Assembly (NCBI GenBank): GCA_900553135.1
Contig: USCO01000008.1
Coordinates: 1 to 34,957 of the forward strand
Direction of reading: 5' to 3'
DNA: 34,957 bases
Source: an uncultured Eubacteriales bacterium
GTDB taxonomy: Bacteria > Bacillota > Clostridia > Oscillospirales > Oscillospiraceae
How positions within the stretch are numbered: position 1 is the first letter of the stretch; every line of letters starts with the position of its first letter. A model generated the notes under the pieces. The model was not told where the DNA came from and made no database searches. It was given only the letters and a program-made list of their open reading frames with translations. Shown one piece after another: positions 24,521 through 32,504 of the stretch. The position numbers were made by a program, and so were the translations under genes.

Positions 24521-25690
24521 GTGAAGGAGCGCGTGTTCCAGGCCGTAGAGGCCCAGCGCCAGGCCCTGTGCGCCATGGCGGACGATATTTTTGACCATCC
24601 CGAGCTGGGATTTCAGGAGTTCCACGCCCAGAAGCTCATCACCGACTACCTGACCCAGTGCGGCTACCAGGTGGAGCTGGGAGTGGGGGGCGTGGAGACC
24701 GCCTTCCGGGCCGTGTTTGAAAACGGCCAGGGGGGACCCCGCATCGGCCTTCTGTGTGAGTACGACGCCCTGGAGGGCCTGGGCCACGCCTGCGGCCACC
24801 ACATGCAGGGTCCCACCATCCTGGGCGCCGCCCGGGCCCTGAAGGAGTGCGCCGGGGAGCGGCCCTTCACTGTGGTGGTCTACGGCACCCCCGCCGAGGA
24901 GACCGCCCACGGCAAGCTGCGCATGCTGGAGGCGGGCTGCTTCCAGGATATTGACGTGGCCCTGATGATGCACGGCTCTCCCACCACCACGGTGGACGTG
25001 AAGTCCATGGCCATGTCCAGCTTCACCGTCACCTTCCACGGCAAGAAGGCCCACGCAGCCCTGAAGCCCGAGGCGGGCCGCAGCGCCTTTGACGCCCTGC
25101 TCATCGCCTTCCAGGGCATTGAGTTTTTGCGGGAGCACGTGCCCGAGGACACCCGCATGCACTACACCGTCACCCAGCTGCCCGGTCCGGCCAACGTGGT
25201 GCCCGATACGGCGGTGGGCAAGTTCTCCCTGCGGTCCTATTCCCGTAAAGCCCTGGACGAGGTGGTGGAGCGCTTCCACAAGATCATCGAAGGGGCCGCC
25301 CTCATTGCCGACGTGACCTACGACATGAAGGAGGGGGACCGGCTGGCCAACAAGATCCCCGTGCTGCGGCTCAACGAGCTGCTCATGGACAACGCCCGCC
25401 AGGTGGACGCCCCCCGCATGGCGCCCCCCCGGGAAAAGACGGGCTCCAGCGATTTCAGCAACGTGATGTATGAGCTGCCCGGCAGCTGCATCCGGGTGGC
25501 CATGGTGCCCCAGGGCACCTCCTCCCACTCCCAGGAGTTTTTGGATGCCGGCAAGAGCCAGGAGGCCCACCAGGCTGTCATGGTGGCGGCCAAGGTGCTG
25601 GCCGGCGCGGGCTGGGATATGATCCAGGACGACGGTGTGCTGGCCGCCATCCAGGAGGAATTTGCCCAGAACCGGGCTTCCAACGTGTAA
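24521..25690 (+). CDS. M20 family amidohydrolase (AbgB/HipO-like)
   Basis: 389 residues from the GTG that lies 8 nt after AAAGGAG; an in-frame GTG at 24491 would put the ribosome site inside the gene. Di-metal motifs: ELGFQE near the start, CEYDALEGLGHACGHHMQG, GTPAEET, LMMHGSP, and GSSDFSNVMY; dimerisation/lid domain in the middle (FHGKKAHAALKPEAGRSAFDA). Family knowledge: hydrolyses amide bonds of N-acyl or aminobenzoyl amino acids and dipeptides, using two Zn/Mn ions. Together with the transporter it suggests salvage of an amide-linked amino acid conjugate. Confidence 0.9.
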   Translation: MKERVFQAVEAQRQALCAMADDIFDHPELGFQEFHAQKLITDYLTQCGYQVELGVGGVETAFRAVFENGQGGPRIGLLCEYDALEGLGHACGHHMQGPTILGAARALKECAGERPFTVVVYGTPAEETAHGKLRMLEAGCFQDIDVALMMHGSPTTTVDVKSMAMSSFTVTFHGKKAHAALKPEAGRSAFDALLIAFQGIEFLREHVPEDTRMHYTVTQLPGPANVVPDTAVGKFSLRSYSRKALDEVVERFHKIIEGAALIADVTYDMKEGDRLANKIPVLRLNELLMDNARQVDAPRMAPPREKTGSSDFSNVMYELPGSCIRVAMVPQGTSSHSQEFLDAGKSQEAHQAVMVAAKVLAGAGWDMIQDDGVLAAIQEEFAQNRASNV

Positions 25691-25696
25691 AAAGCC

Positions 25697-25732
25697 AAAG
25701 GACCGGCGGACATTGTCCGCCGGTCCTTTTTT
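25697..25732 (+). terminator. Intrinsic terminator of the transporter-amidohydrolase operon
   Basis: Stem GGACCGGCGGACA / TGTCCGCCGGTCC followed by six T. Confidence 0.93.
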
Positions 25733-25738
25733 CCGCTC

Positions 25739-25767
25739 TTGCGGGGGCGGCCCCTTTTGGATATGAT
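25739..25767 (+). promoter_or_regulatory. Sigma-A promoter of trmO
   Basis: TTGCGG (25739-25744), 17-bp spacer, TATGAT (25762-25767). Confidence 0.6.
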
Positions 25768-25801
25768 AGGGGAAAGAACATTCCGAAAGGAGCCGTCCCC
25801 C

Positions 25802-26485
25802 ATGAGTGAGACCGTACCCGTACACATTATCGCCCGCATCCGCAGCCAGTTCCCGGAAAAATTCGGCATTCCCCGGCAAAGCGGCCTGGTGGAGGAGCTG
25901 AAGGCCCGGGTGGTCTTTGAGCCCGAGTACCGGGACCCCCAGGCCCTGCGGGGGCTGGAGGGGTTCTCCCACATCTGGCTCATCTGGCAGTTCTCCCGGT
26001 CCATGGGGGCGGGCTGGTCCCCCACGGTGCGGCCGCCCCGCCTGGGTGGCAACGAGCGCATGGGGGTCTTTGCCACCCGGTCCCCCTTCCGGCCCAACCC
26101 CATGGGCCTGTCCTGCGTGAAGCTGGAGAAGGTGGAGCTCAGCACGCCTGAGGGGCCGGTCCTGTGGGTGGCGGGGGCCGACCTTATGGACGGCACCCCC
26201 ATCTATGACATCAAGCCCTACCTGCCCTACGCCGACTGCAAGCCCCAGGCGGTGGGGGGCTTTGCCAGCGCCCCCAAGGAGGCCACCCTCACCGTGGACT
26301 TCCCGTCCCAGCTGCTGGAGCGGGTGCCCCAGGAACTGCGGGAGGCTCTCTCCGGCGTGCTGGCCCAGGACCCCCGGCCCACCTACCACCACGACCCCCA
26401 GCGGGTGTACGGCATGGCCTTCGGCGGCCTTCAGGTGCGCTTCACCGTGGACGGGGACCGGCTCACCGTGGTGGAGGTGGAATAA
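25802..26485 (+). CDS. trmO: tRNA (N6-threonylcarbamoyladenosine-37) methyltransferase TrmO
   Basis: 227 residues, the two-part TrmO layout: TsaA/YaeB beta-barrel SAM-binding domain (about 5-145) and a C-terminal domain (about 160-225). Signature motifs: LEGFSHIWLIWQF, GVFATRSPFRPNPMGLS, and DLMDGTPIYDIKPYLPYAD. Family knowledge: methylates N6 of t6A37 in tRNA-Thr(GGU) using S-adenosylmethionine, tuning decoding. ATG start 9 nt after AAAGGAG; an in-frame upstream start would run through the promoter. Its stop faces the CBS gene's stop 1 bp away, with no terminator between. Confidence 0.93.
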   Translation: MSETVPVHIIARIRSQFPEKFGIPRQSGLVEELKARVVFEPEYRDPQALRGLEGFSHIWLIWQFSRSMGAGWSPTVRPPRLGGNERMGVFATRSPFRPNPMGLSCVKLEKVELSTPEGPVLWVAGADLMDGTPIYDIKPYLPYADCKPQAVGGFASAPKEATLTVDFPSQLLERVPQELREALSGVLAQDPRPTYHHDPQRVYGMAFGGLQVRFTVDGDRLTVVEVE

Positions 26486-26486
26486 C

Positions 26487-26915
26487 TCACCGCCGCACGA
26501 TATTTTCCGAAATCTCCCCCAGGGCCTGGGCGGCCTCCATGTCAAAGCGCTGACTGCGGGCCAGGTCGGCCAGGGACACGATGCCCACCACCTTGCCCCC
26601 CTCCACCACGGGCAGGCGGCGTACCTGGCGCTGGGCCATGAGCTGGGTGGCCTGGCGGCAGTCGGAGCGGGGCTCCACCCAGGCGCAGCCCCGGGTCATA
26701 ATGTCCCGCACCGGGGTCTGGGCCGGGTCCTCCTCGGCGGCGATGCACCGCAGGATGATGTCCCGGTCGGTGACCATGCCCCGCAGGCGGCCGTCGGCCC
26801 CGCACACCGGCAGGGCCCCCACATTGTGGCGGCTGAGCAGCCGGGCGGCCAGGGCGGCGGAGGCCCCCGGCTCGATGGTGACCACGCTGGGATTCATAAG
26901 TTCCCGTACTTCCAT
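26487..26915 (-). CDS. Two-CBS-domain regulatory protein
   Basis: 142 residues, nothing but a CBS pair: CBS1 (about 5-60) with SVVTIEPGAS, VGALPV, LRGMVTDRDI; CBS2 (about 68-125) with CAWVEPRSD, VRRLPVVEGGKVVGIVSLADLA. Family knowledge: CBS pairs bind adenine nucleotides (AMP, ATP, SAM, c-di-AMP) as energy sensors; stand-alone forms modulate other proteins. AGGAGG 7 nt before the ATG. Partner unknown; convergent with trmO. Confidence 0.92.
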   Translation of the reverse strand: MEVRELMNPSVVTIEPGASAALAARLLSRHNVGALPVCGADGRLRGMVTDRDIILRCIAAEEDPAQTPVRDIMTRGCAWVEPRSDCRQATQLMAQRQVRRLPVVEGGKVVGIVSLADLARSQRFDMEAAQALGEISENIVRR

Positions 26916-27029
26916 GGTAGTTCCTCCTTGTTCTGGAATGGCTTATCCCCCAGTATGCCCTCCCGCCGCCCCGGACATACGGCCTGTGGCTTTTTTAACA
27001 AACTTTAATGTGGCAGACCCAAATTTCTG

Positions 27030-27058
27030 TTGCATTTTCCCTGCGCTGCGAGTATACT
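27030..27058 (+). promoter_or_regulatory. Sigma-A promoter of the large membrane-anchored protein gene
   Basis: TTGCAT (27030-27035), 17-bp spacer, TATACT (27053-27058). Confidence 0.75.
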
Positions 27059-27098
27059 TGCATCATTTACATGGGCCTTTGGCCAAAAGGAGAACAAT

Positions 27099-28784
27099 AT
27101 GAATCAAGAATCCGGTAAACAGAAGTCCCGCAAACCCATGGGGAAAGGGAAGAGCATCCTGGTGAACCTGCTGGTGACCCTGGTGGTGGGACTGGTGTAT
27201 TTCTACTTCACCATCCCCGCCATCAACCCCCAGTCGGCGGACTTTTACAGCTTCCTCTTCCTGCTGTGCGTGGTGTATATGGTCTCCGCTCTGGTGACCT
27301 CGGGCTTCCGGGGCGGCCAGTACGGCAAACCCCGGGTGGGAGACTACTTCCGGTTCATCAAGCAGCAGTGCCTGCCTGTGGGCGTGTTCATGCTGGTAGT
27401 GGTAGCGGTGGCCCTGGTGGGCCAGCTCCTCTCCCTGCCCATCTTCCGGGCCGGGTCCTACCGGGAGCTGCTGACGGTGGAAGACGGCACCTTCTCTGAG
27501 GATATCAGCCAGATCTCCTTTGACAAGATCCCCACCCTGGACCGGGCCAGCGCCGAGTACCTGGGGGACCGCCAGATGGGTACCCTCAGCGACATGGTCA
27601 GCCAGTTTGAATATCCCAGCGATGAGTCGGTACAGATCAACTATCAGGGCCGCCCCGTGCGGGTGTCTCCCATCGCCTACGCCGACCTCATCAAGTGGTT
27701 CACCAACCGGGGCGAGGGCCTGCCCGCCTACGTGGTGGTGGACATGGTGACCCAGGAGGCCAACGTGGTGCGGCTCCAGGAGGGGATGAAGTACTCCTTC
27801 TCCGAGCCCTTGAACCGCAACATCATGCGCCACCTGCGCTTCCAGTATCCCACCTATATCTTCTCGTCCCCCCGCTTTGAGATCGACGAGGAGGGCCAGC
27901 CCTGGTGGGTGGCTCCCCGGGTAGTCAAGACCATCGGCCTGTTTGGCGGCGCGGACATCAAGGGCGCGGTGCTGTGTAACGCCATCACCGGCGAGAGCAC
28001 CTACTACGACGTGGCCGACGTGCCCACCTGGGTGGACAACGTGTACACCCCCCAGCTCATTATGGAGCAGTATAACTACCATGGCACCCTGGTCCACGGG
28101 TTCATCAACTCCGTGCTGGGCCAGCGGGACGTGACCATGACCACCGAAGGCTATAACTATATCGCCCTCAACGACGACGTGTATGTGTACACCGGCGTCA
28201 CCTCGGCCAACGCCGACCAGTCCAACCTGGGCTTCCTGCTGAGTAACCAGCGCACCAAGGAGACCAAGTTCTACACCGCCCCCGGCGCCACCGAGAACGC
28301 CGCCAAGGGGTCGGCCCAGGGCGAGGTCCAGGACCTGGGCTACACCGCAACCTTCCCCCTGCTGCTGAACATCGCCGGAGAGCCCACCTATTTTATTCCC
28401 CTGAAGGACGCCAACAACCTGGTGAAGAGCTACGCCATGGTCAACGTGGCCCAGTATCAGGTGGTGGCGGTGGCCCCCTCCGTGGCCCAGTGTGAGCAGA
28501 ACTATATCCGCCTGCTGGCCGAGAAGGGCATCACCCAGACCGAGGAGCTGCCCAAGACCCAGGCCCAGGGCGCTGTGGCCGAGATCCGCACGGCGGTGCT
28601 GGATGGCAACACCTACTACTTCCTCCGCCTGGAGGGCGAGGACATCTTCTATGCCATCTCCGCCGCCCAGAACCGGGAAGTGGTGGCCCTCAACGTGGGC
28701 GACCAGGTGACCATTGACCACGCCATTCCCGCCGAGGGAGACAGCTCCTCCATTTTGGACGCCTACTCCCTGGAGATCCAGTAA
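27099..28784 (+). CDS. Uncharacterised membrane-anchored protein with large extracytoplasmic region
   Basis: 561 residues. Basic N-terminus (KQKSRKPMGKGK), three membrane helices (about 21-42, 50-70, 92-113), then about 440 residues of soluble domain without recognised motifs, rich in aromatic strands (e.g. YNYIALNDDVYVYTGVT), with QPWWVAPRVVKTIGLFGGADIKGAVLCNAITGES reading like a repeat of PepSY-type or processing-domain strands, but I cannot assign a family. AAAAGGAG 7 nt before the ATG; a longer frame upstream overlaps the promoter. Single gene with its own promoter and terminator. Probably constitutive and conserved in relatives; function not inferred. Confidence 0.8.
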   Translation: MNQESGKQKSRKPMGKGKSILVNLLVTLVVGLVYFYFTIPAINPQSADFYSFLFLLCVVYMVSALVTSGFRGGQYGKPRVGDYFRFIKQQCLPVGVFMLVVVAVALVGQLLSLPIFRAGSYRELLTVEDGTFSEDISQISFDKIPTLDRASAEYLGDRQMGTLSDMVSQFEYPSDESVQINYQGRPVRVSPIAYADLIKWFTNRGEGLPAYVVVDMVTQEANVVRLQEGMKYSFSEPLNRNIMRHLRFQYPTYIFSSPRFEIDEEGQPWWVAPRVVKTIGLFGGADIKGAVLCNAITGESTYYDVADVPTWVDNVYTPQLIMEQYNYHGTLVHGFINSVLGQRDVTMTTEGYNYIALNDDVYVYTGVTSANADQSNLGFLLSNQRTKETKFYTAPGATENAAKGSAQGEVQDLGYTATFPLLLNIAGEPTYFIPLKDANNLVKSYAMVNVAQYQVVAVAPSVAQCEQNYIRLLAEKGITQTEELPKTQAQGAVAEIRTAVLDGNTYYFLRLEGEDIFYAISAAQNREVVALNVGDQVTIDHAIPAEGDSSSILDAYSLEIQ

Positions 28785-28785
28785 A

Positions 28786-28821
28786 CAAAAAGAGAGCCAT
28801 CTCACGATGGCTCTCTTTTTT
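28786..28821 (+). terminator. Intrinsic terminator
   Basis: Stem AAAGAGAGCCATC / GATGGCTCTCTTT with TCAC loop, then T run; directly after the large membrane protein gene. Confidence 0.92.
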
Positions 28822-28870
28822 GCGCTTTTTTTGGGGGAATTCCGCCGCCCTGTCCAGACAATGAACGTTT

Positions 28871-29508
28871 CCTACGGCTGTATGCACCAGGCGCGCTTTC
28901 TCCGTCCAGCTTGCCTGGCTTTCCTGGATTGCCTGGTCAGCGGCAGCGGCGGGGAAGCGGGGGCAGTCGACTGTGGCACCCGCGCCGGATGCGAGGAACA
29001 ACTACCCGGGAAGCGTCCCCCGTAACGGGGTCCGGGCGGACCGTGACTGGTGCGCTGGCGCACCTCGGAGCGGTCCCCCGGCGATCTTTGGTTCTTTCCA
29101 TCGCTGGAAAGAACACAAAAGGGAGAATTCCGCCGCTCCGGCGGCGGGTTCCTTTGCCCGCGGCGGCAAAGGAACCAAAACGCCGTTGTTTGCGGCCCCT
29201 TTGGCTTGCAGTCTCAAGCGGCGGGCAAAATTTGAGTGGTTACTACTTCTCCTTCCGGGCCACTGGGCCCTGGCGGGCGGAGGTTGGGGTTTTCTTGTTT
29301 CCTTGGGTCCGCCTGGCTTTTGCCACGTTTTTGGCTGGTTGGCAGACGGCGGGCCGATGAGACATCGGCCCCTACAAGGGAGCGAGGCGAAACTTGCCAA
29401 TCCCCGGAAAGGTCGTCTGCTTTCTGATTCTGTACCCGCCCCGGAATTGGTCAGAGGGAAGCGGAGCTTCCCGCAAAGTTCTTTGCTAAGCTTTCTTTCA
29501 AGAAAGCG
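28871..29508 (+). repeat. Long hairpin-rich repeat, copy A (plus orientation)
   Basis: About 640 bp with no credible gene, matching the reverse complement of 31602-32352 almost end to end. It consists of successive hairpins: GGTGCGC-TG-GCGCACC (29049-29064), GTTCTTTCCA-TCGC-TGGAAAGAAC (29091-29114), GGTTCCTTTGCC/GGCAAAGGAACC (29147-29176), GGGCCGATG/CATCGGCCC (29353-29373), and ends with a 53-bp unit (29456-29508). Some stems differ from copy B but still pair. The right end encodes the last residues and stop of the M16 gene. No transposase is present. Confidence 0.85.
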
Positions 29509-30728
29509 GCGGAGGGGACGCGGCCCACGGCGGAGAGGGAGGCCTGGGGAAAGTCGAAGATGCTCCGGGCCAAATTCCGCAGGTCCTCCCGGGTCACCCG
29601 GTCGTAGCTCTCCAGAATCTCCTCCGGCTCCCGCACCCGGCCATAGAGCAGGGTGGAGGTGCCCAGGTGGCTCATGCGGGCCTGGACGGACTCCAGCCCC
29701 ATGAGGATGTTGGCCTTGGCCTGGTCCCGGGCCCGGTCCAGCTCCTCCTGGGAGGGGCCCTCCTGGGTCAGGTCCCGGACAATGGAGATCATGGTCTCCA
29801 GGGCGGCGTCCTGCTGGTCCCGGTTCAGGGCGGTGTAAATGCCCAGCAGCCCGGCGTCGGCGTAGTCGGAGAGATAGGAGTAGACCGTGTAGCACAGGCC
29901 CCGCTGCTCCCGCAGCTGCTGGAACAGCCGGGAGGAGCAGCCGCCGCCCAGAATGGAGTTGAGCAGCAGCAGGGCGTAGCGGTCAGGATGGGTGTAGGGC
30001 AGGGCAGGGAAGGCCAGCAGCAGGTGGTTTTGCTCAATGGCCTTTTTCCGGGCGGTGACGGCGGGCTGGTACTTGCCGGGCTTGGCCTTGGGGGCGTCTC
30101 CGGCGGGGATCTGGGAGAGCCGCTGGGCCAAGGCGTCGGCCTGCTGCTGGGTAAAGCTGCCCGCCAGGGAGACCACCATGGCCGAGCCGGTGTAGTGCCG
30201 CCGCTGCCAGTCCAGCAGGCTCTCGCCGGTCATGGATTCCAGGGTGGACTGGCGGCCCAGGATGGGCCGGGCCAGGGGAGAGCCCTTGTACACCGCCGCG
30301 GCCAGGCGCTCGGCGCACAGGTCCTCGGGGGTGTCCTCATACATGCCGATCTCCTCCAGGATGACCCCGCGCTCCAGCTCCACGTCCCTCTGGTCAAAGC
30401 GGGAGGCAAAGAGCATGTCGCACAGCAGGTCGGCCGCCCGGTCCAGGTGGTTGTCCAGGCAGCGGGCGTAGAAGCAGGTGGACTCCTTTGTGGTGTAGGC
30501 GTTTACCTGGCCGCCGATGGCGTCCATCTCCCGGGCCAGATCCCCGGCGGAGCGGCTGTGGGTGCCTTTGAAGGACATGTGTTCAATAAAGTGGGCCGCG
30601 CCGTTTTCCAGGGCCGTCTCGTGCCGGGACCCGGCGCCCACGAAAAAGCCCAGAGCGGCGGAGCGCACGCCGGGGATGTGCTCGGTGAGCAGGCGCACGC
30701 CGTTGGGCAGGGTGGTGGCTTGATACAT
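29451..30728 (-). CDS. M16 family zinc metallopeptidase (processing-peptidase/YmxG type)
   Basis: 425 residues. Inverted zinc motif HFIEH (46-50) with the distal glutamate in ERGVILEEIG (about 125), so a catalytically competent M16 peptidase; the second, inactive-type half carries the typical RGLCYTVYSYLSDYADAGLLGIYTA and domain-swap Arg/Tyr region. Start ATG is 7 nt after GAGGAG. The family region ends at SLSAVGRVPSAA; the last 17 residues (FLKESLAKNFAGSSASL) and the stop codon come from repeat unit 1. Family knowledge: degrades or processes peptides; the Gram-positive YmxG sits in a spore/cell-wall-related neighbourhood. Divergent from the SpoIIQ-like gene. Confidence 0.92.
   Translation of the reverse strand: MYQATTLPNGVRLLTEHIPGVRSAALGFFVGAGSRHETALENGAAHFIEHMSFKGTHSRSAGDLAREMDAIGGQVNAYTTKESTCFYARCLDNHLDRAADLLCDMLFASRFDQRDVELERGVILEEIGMYEDTPEDLCAERLAAAVYKGSPLARPILGRQSTLESMTGESLLDWQRRHYTGSAMVVSLAGSFTQQQADALAQRLSQIPAGDAPKAKPGKYQPAVTARKKAIEQNHLLLAFPALPYTHPDRYALLLLNSILGGGCSSRLFQQLREQRGLCYTVYSYLSDYADAGLLGIYTALNRDQQDAALETMISIVRDLTQEGPSQEELDRARDQAKANILMGLESVQARMSHLGTSTLLYGRVREPEEILESYDRVTREDLRNLARSIFDFPQASLSAVGRVPSAAFLKESLAKNFAGSSASL
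29456..29508 (+). repeat. 53-bp palindromic unit, copy 1
   Basis: GGGAAGC-GGA-GCTTCCC hairpin, then AAAGTTCTTTGCTAAG, then CTTTCTT-TC-AAGAAAG hairpin. Its first hairpin has a different sequence from copies 2-4 but the same 7-bp/3-nt geometry. Lies antisense over the 3' end of the M16 gene. Confidence 0.85.
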
Positions 30729-30847
30729 GAAAGGGCTCCTCTCCAAAAATGTGACAATTCTCGTGTAAGAGAGTATACCACAGGAAAACGGAAAACGTCC
30801 AGGGCGGCGGGGGAGCAAATGCTGCCATGAAAAATCAGGACAGACAG

Positions 30848-30877
30848 GTATAAGAACGGAAAAAGGGGGCCACAATA
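30848..30877 (+). promoter_or_regulatory. Sigma-F (forespore) promoter of the SpoIIQ-like gene
   Basis: GTATA (30848-30852), 15-bp spacer, GGCCACAATA (30868-30877): fits the sigma-F pattern GYATA ... GGNNANANTR at every fixed position. It ends 18 bp before the ATG. Confidence 0.75.
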
Positions 30878-30895
30878 GGCTGCGGAGGTGGTTTC

Positions 30896-31612
30896 ATGAA
30901 TCGAAACCCATGGACGAAATTGGGCGACTTTGTGCTGGGAAAGGGCTTTTACATAGTCCTGTTCCTTTGCCTCGCCGCAATCGGAATTTCGGGCTATTAT
31001 ATGGTACGCTTTGCCGGGGGCAGCCAAGACCCGGCGCAGTCGGTGACGGGCACCCCCAAGGTGACCCTGCCGGACCCTGTGGAGCAGTCCCAGGGGGAGA
31101 AACCCCAGGAGCAGCAGACCCAGAAGGAGGACCCCCAGCCGGTGAAGGAGCCGGTGGAGGAGGAGACCGCCGCCCCGGAAACTACTGGGGACGAAACGGT
31201 GGTCTACACCTGGCCGGTGAAGGGGGAGGTGCTGCGGGGCTTCTCCGTGGAGACCCTGGCCTATGACCAGACCATGGGGGACTGGCGCACCCACTCGGGG
31301 GTGGACATCGCCGCCGAGGAGGGACTGAAGGTCCTGGCCCCAGGGAAGGGCGAGGTGACCCAGGTGTATGACGATCCCATGATGGGCAGCACCGTGGTCA
31401 TCAGCCACCCCGACGGCCACAGCAGCCTGTGCGCTAACCTGGGGGATATCCAGGTGGCCGTGGGCGACCAGGTGGACACCGGCGCCGTCATCGGCGTGGT
31501 GGGCGGAGGAGCCATGGCGGAGAGCGCCATGCCCTCCCACCTGCACCTGGAGATGACCGCCGAGGACGGCGGGCCCATCGACCCCCTGACCGTTCTTCCC
31601 GCGCTTTCTTGA
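30896..31612 (+). CDS. SpoIIQ-like M23/LytM peptidase-domain membrane protein
   Basis: 238 residues. Single membrane helix (about 18-38), a Gln/Pro/Glu-rich linker (45-100), and a LytM domain (about 103-235) with zinc ligands H133 and D137 in THSGVDIA and H215, H217 in SHLHLEM. Family knowledge: SpoIIQ is made in the forespore under sigma-F and joins SpoIIIAH across the two spore membranes during engulfment; clostridial forms keep all zinc ligands, as here. GGAGGTG precedes the ATG. The stop codon TGA lies inside repeat unit 2 (reads GCG CTT TCT TGA). The sigma-F promoter supports the call. Confidence 0.85.
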   Translation: MNRNPWTKLGDFVLGKGFYIVLFLCLAAIGISGYYMVRFAGGSQDPAQSVTGTPKVTLPDPVEQSQGEKPQEQQTQKEDPQPVKEPVEEETAAPETTGDETVVYTWPVKGEVLRGFSVETLAYDQTMGDWRTHSGVDIAAEEGLKVLAPGKGEVTQVYDDPMMGSTVVISHPDGHSSLCANLGDIQVAVGDQVDTGAVIGVVGGGAMAESAMPSHLHLEMTAEDGGPIDPLTVLPALS

Positions 31613-31654
31613 AAGAAAGCTTAGCAAAGAACTTTTTGCGAAACTTCGTTTCGC
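31602..31654 (-). repeat. 53-bp palindromic unit, copy 2
   Basis: Inverted copy: CTTTCTT-GA-AAGAAAG hairpin first, then CTTAGCAAAGAACTTT, then GCGAAAC-TTC-GTTTCGC hairpin. Overlaps the last codons and supplies the stop of the SpoIIQ-like gene, antisense to it. Confidence 0.85.
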
Positions 31655-31780
31655 CTCGACAAGTTTAGGAGCGGGGTCCAAGAAGAAAGTGCCCGGTCTT
31701 TCCGGGGATTGGGAAGAGGACAAGCCGGGAACGCAAAAACTTTCCACATTTCCTTTGCCCATTGTGGAATCTGTTCCGGA

Positions 31781-31820
31781 ACCAGGAGCGCCATCTTAGG
31801 ATGGCGCTCCTGGTTTGTTT
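31781..31820 (+). terminator. Intrinsic terminator inside copy B
   Basis: Perfect 15-bp stem (31781-31795 with 31800-31814), TTAG loop, then TTGTTT. It would end the SpoIIQ-like transcript about 170 nt past the stop. This stretch has no counterpart in copy A. Confidence 0.85.
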
Positions 31821-32352
31821 CGTAGGGGCCGATATCTCATCGGCCCGTTGTCCATTACCAGACCAAACAGCATGGTAAAAGCCAGGCGGGCCGAAGGAGA
31901 CAAGAAAGCCCTAACCTCTGCCCAGCCAGGGCCCAGTGGCCCGGAAAGGGAGGGGAGAGCCACTCAAATTTTGCCCGCCGGAAAAGTTTTCCTGCCAAAG
32001 GGGCCGGAAAAAACGGCGTTTTGGTTCCTTTGCCGCCGCGGGCAAAGGAACCCGTCGCCGGGGCGGCGGAACTCTCCATTTGCGTGGGTGTGCCTTTCTG
32101 AGCGATCAGAAAGGCACGAAAGAATCGCCGGGGGACGCCGCAATCGGACCGGCGGCCAGCCGCCCGGTCCTCCATGTCGGCTTTCCCCCGGACCCCCATT
32201 ACGGGGGACGCTTCCCGGAAGATCGTTCCGTAACGCCGGCGCGGGTGGTGACAGGATTGCCCCCGCTTCCGCTCCGCTGCCGCTGGCCTGGGAAAGGGGA
32301 GAAGGCGGTCCGGCTGGACGAAGAAAGCGCGCCGGTTGCCACCAGCCGTAGG

Positions 32353-32437
32353 GGCTGGTCTGTATTGGGCGGGCGGCGGAACGCCGCCCCTACGCAGTAA
32401 TCTCTAAAATCCGGACAATTATGAGGAAGATACAGAA
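32353..32437. repeat. GTAGGGGC...GCCCCTAC hairpin and short spacer
   Basis: A palindromic GGGCGGCGGAACGCCGCCC-type hairpin (around 32369-32392) followed by AT-rich sequence up to unit 3. No gene seen. Similar GTAGGGG hairpins start both long repeats. Confidence 0.5.
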
Positions 32438-32490
32438 GCGAAACGCAGTTTCGCACAAAGTTCTTTGCTAAGCTTTCTTTCAAGAAAGCG
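32438..32490 (+). repeat. 53-bp palindromic unit, copy 3
   Basis: GCGAAAC-GCA-GTTTCGC hairpin, AAAGTTCTTTGCTAAG, CTTTCTT-TC-AAGAAAG hairpin. Unlike the other three it does not abut the 3' end of a gene. Confidence 0.85.
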
Positions 32491-32504
32491 TGCCGGCCCC
32501 CGCG

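Larger units (their letters stand above)
31602..32352 (-). repeat. Long hairpin-rich repeat, copy B (inverted relative to copy A)
   Basis: About 750 bp, reverse complement of copy A with the same order of elements: unit 2 at its right end (31602-31654), a GGGCCGAT/ATCGGCCC hairpin near 31826-31846, GGTTCCTTTGCC/GGCAAAGGAACC (32023-32052), GTGCCTTTCTGA-GCGA-TCAGAAAGGCAC (32090-32117), GGACCGGCGGC-CA-GCCGCCCGGTCC (32146-32170), and CAGCCGTAGG at the far end. It has an extra stretch (about 31690-31820) with a terminator hairpin. No credible gene inside. Confidence 0.85.

Noticed and set aside
22916..26545. A 1209-residue open frame on the minus strand
   Set aside because: It runs opposite to the transporter, amidohydrolase and TrmO genes, which have domains, ribosome sites and terminators. 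Its Gly/His/Gln-rich composition is a shadow of GC-rich codons on the other strand.
31815..32351. Plus-strand frames of 150-180 residues inside the long repeats (also 28911-29704)
   Set aside because: They read through hairpin arrays that are conserved as structure, not as protein, between the two copies.
28871..32352. CRISPR array or composite transposon
   Set aside because: No regularly spaced short repeats with unique spacers, no cas genes, no transposase or target-site duplication seen.
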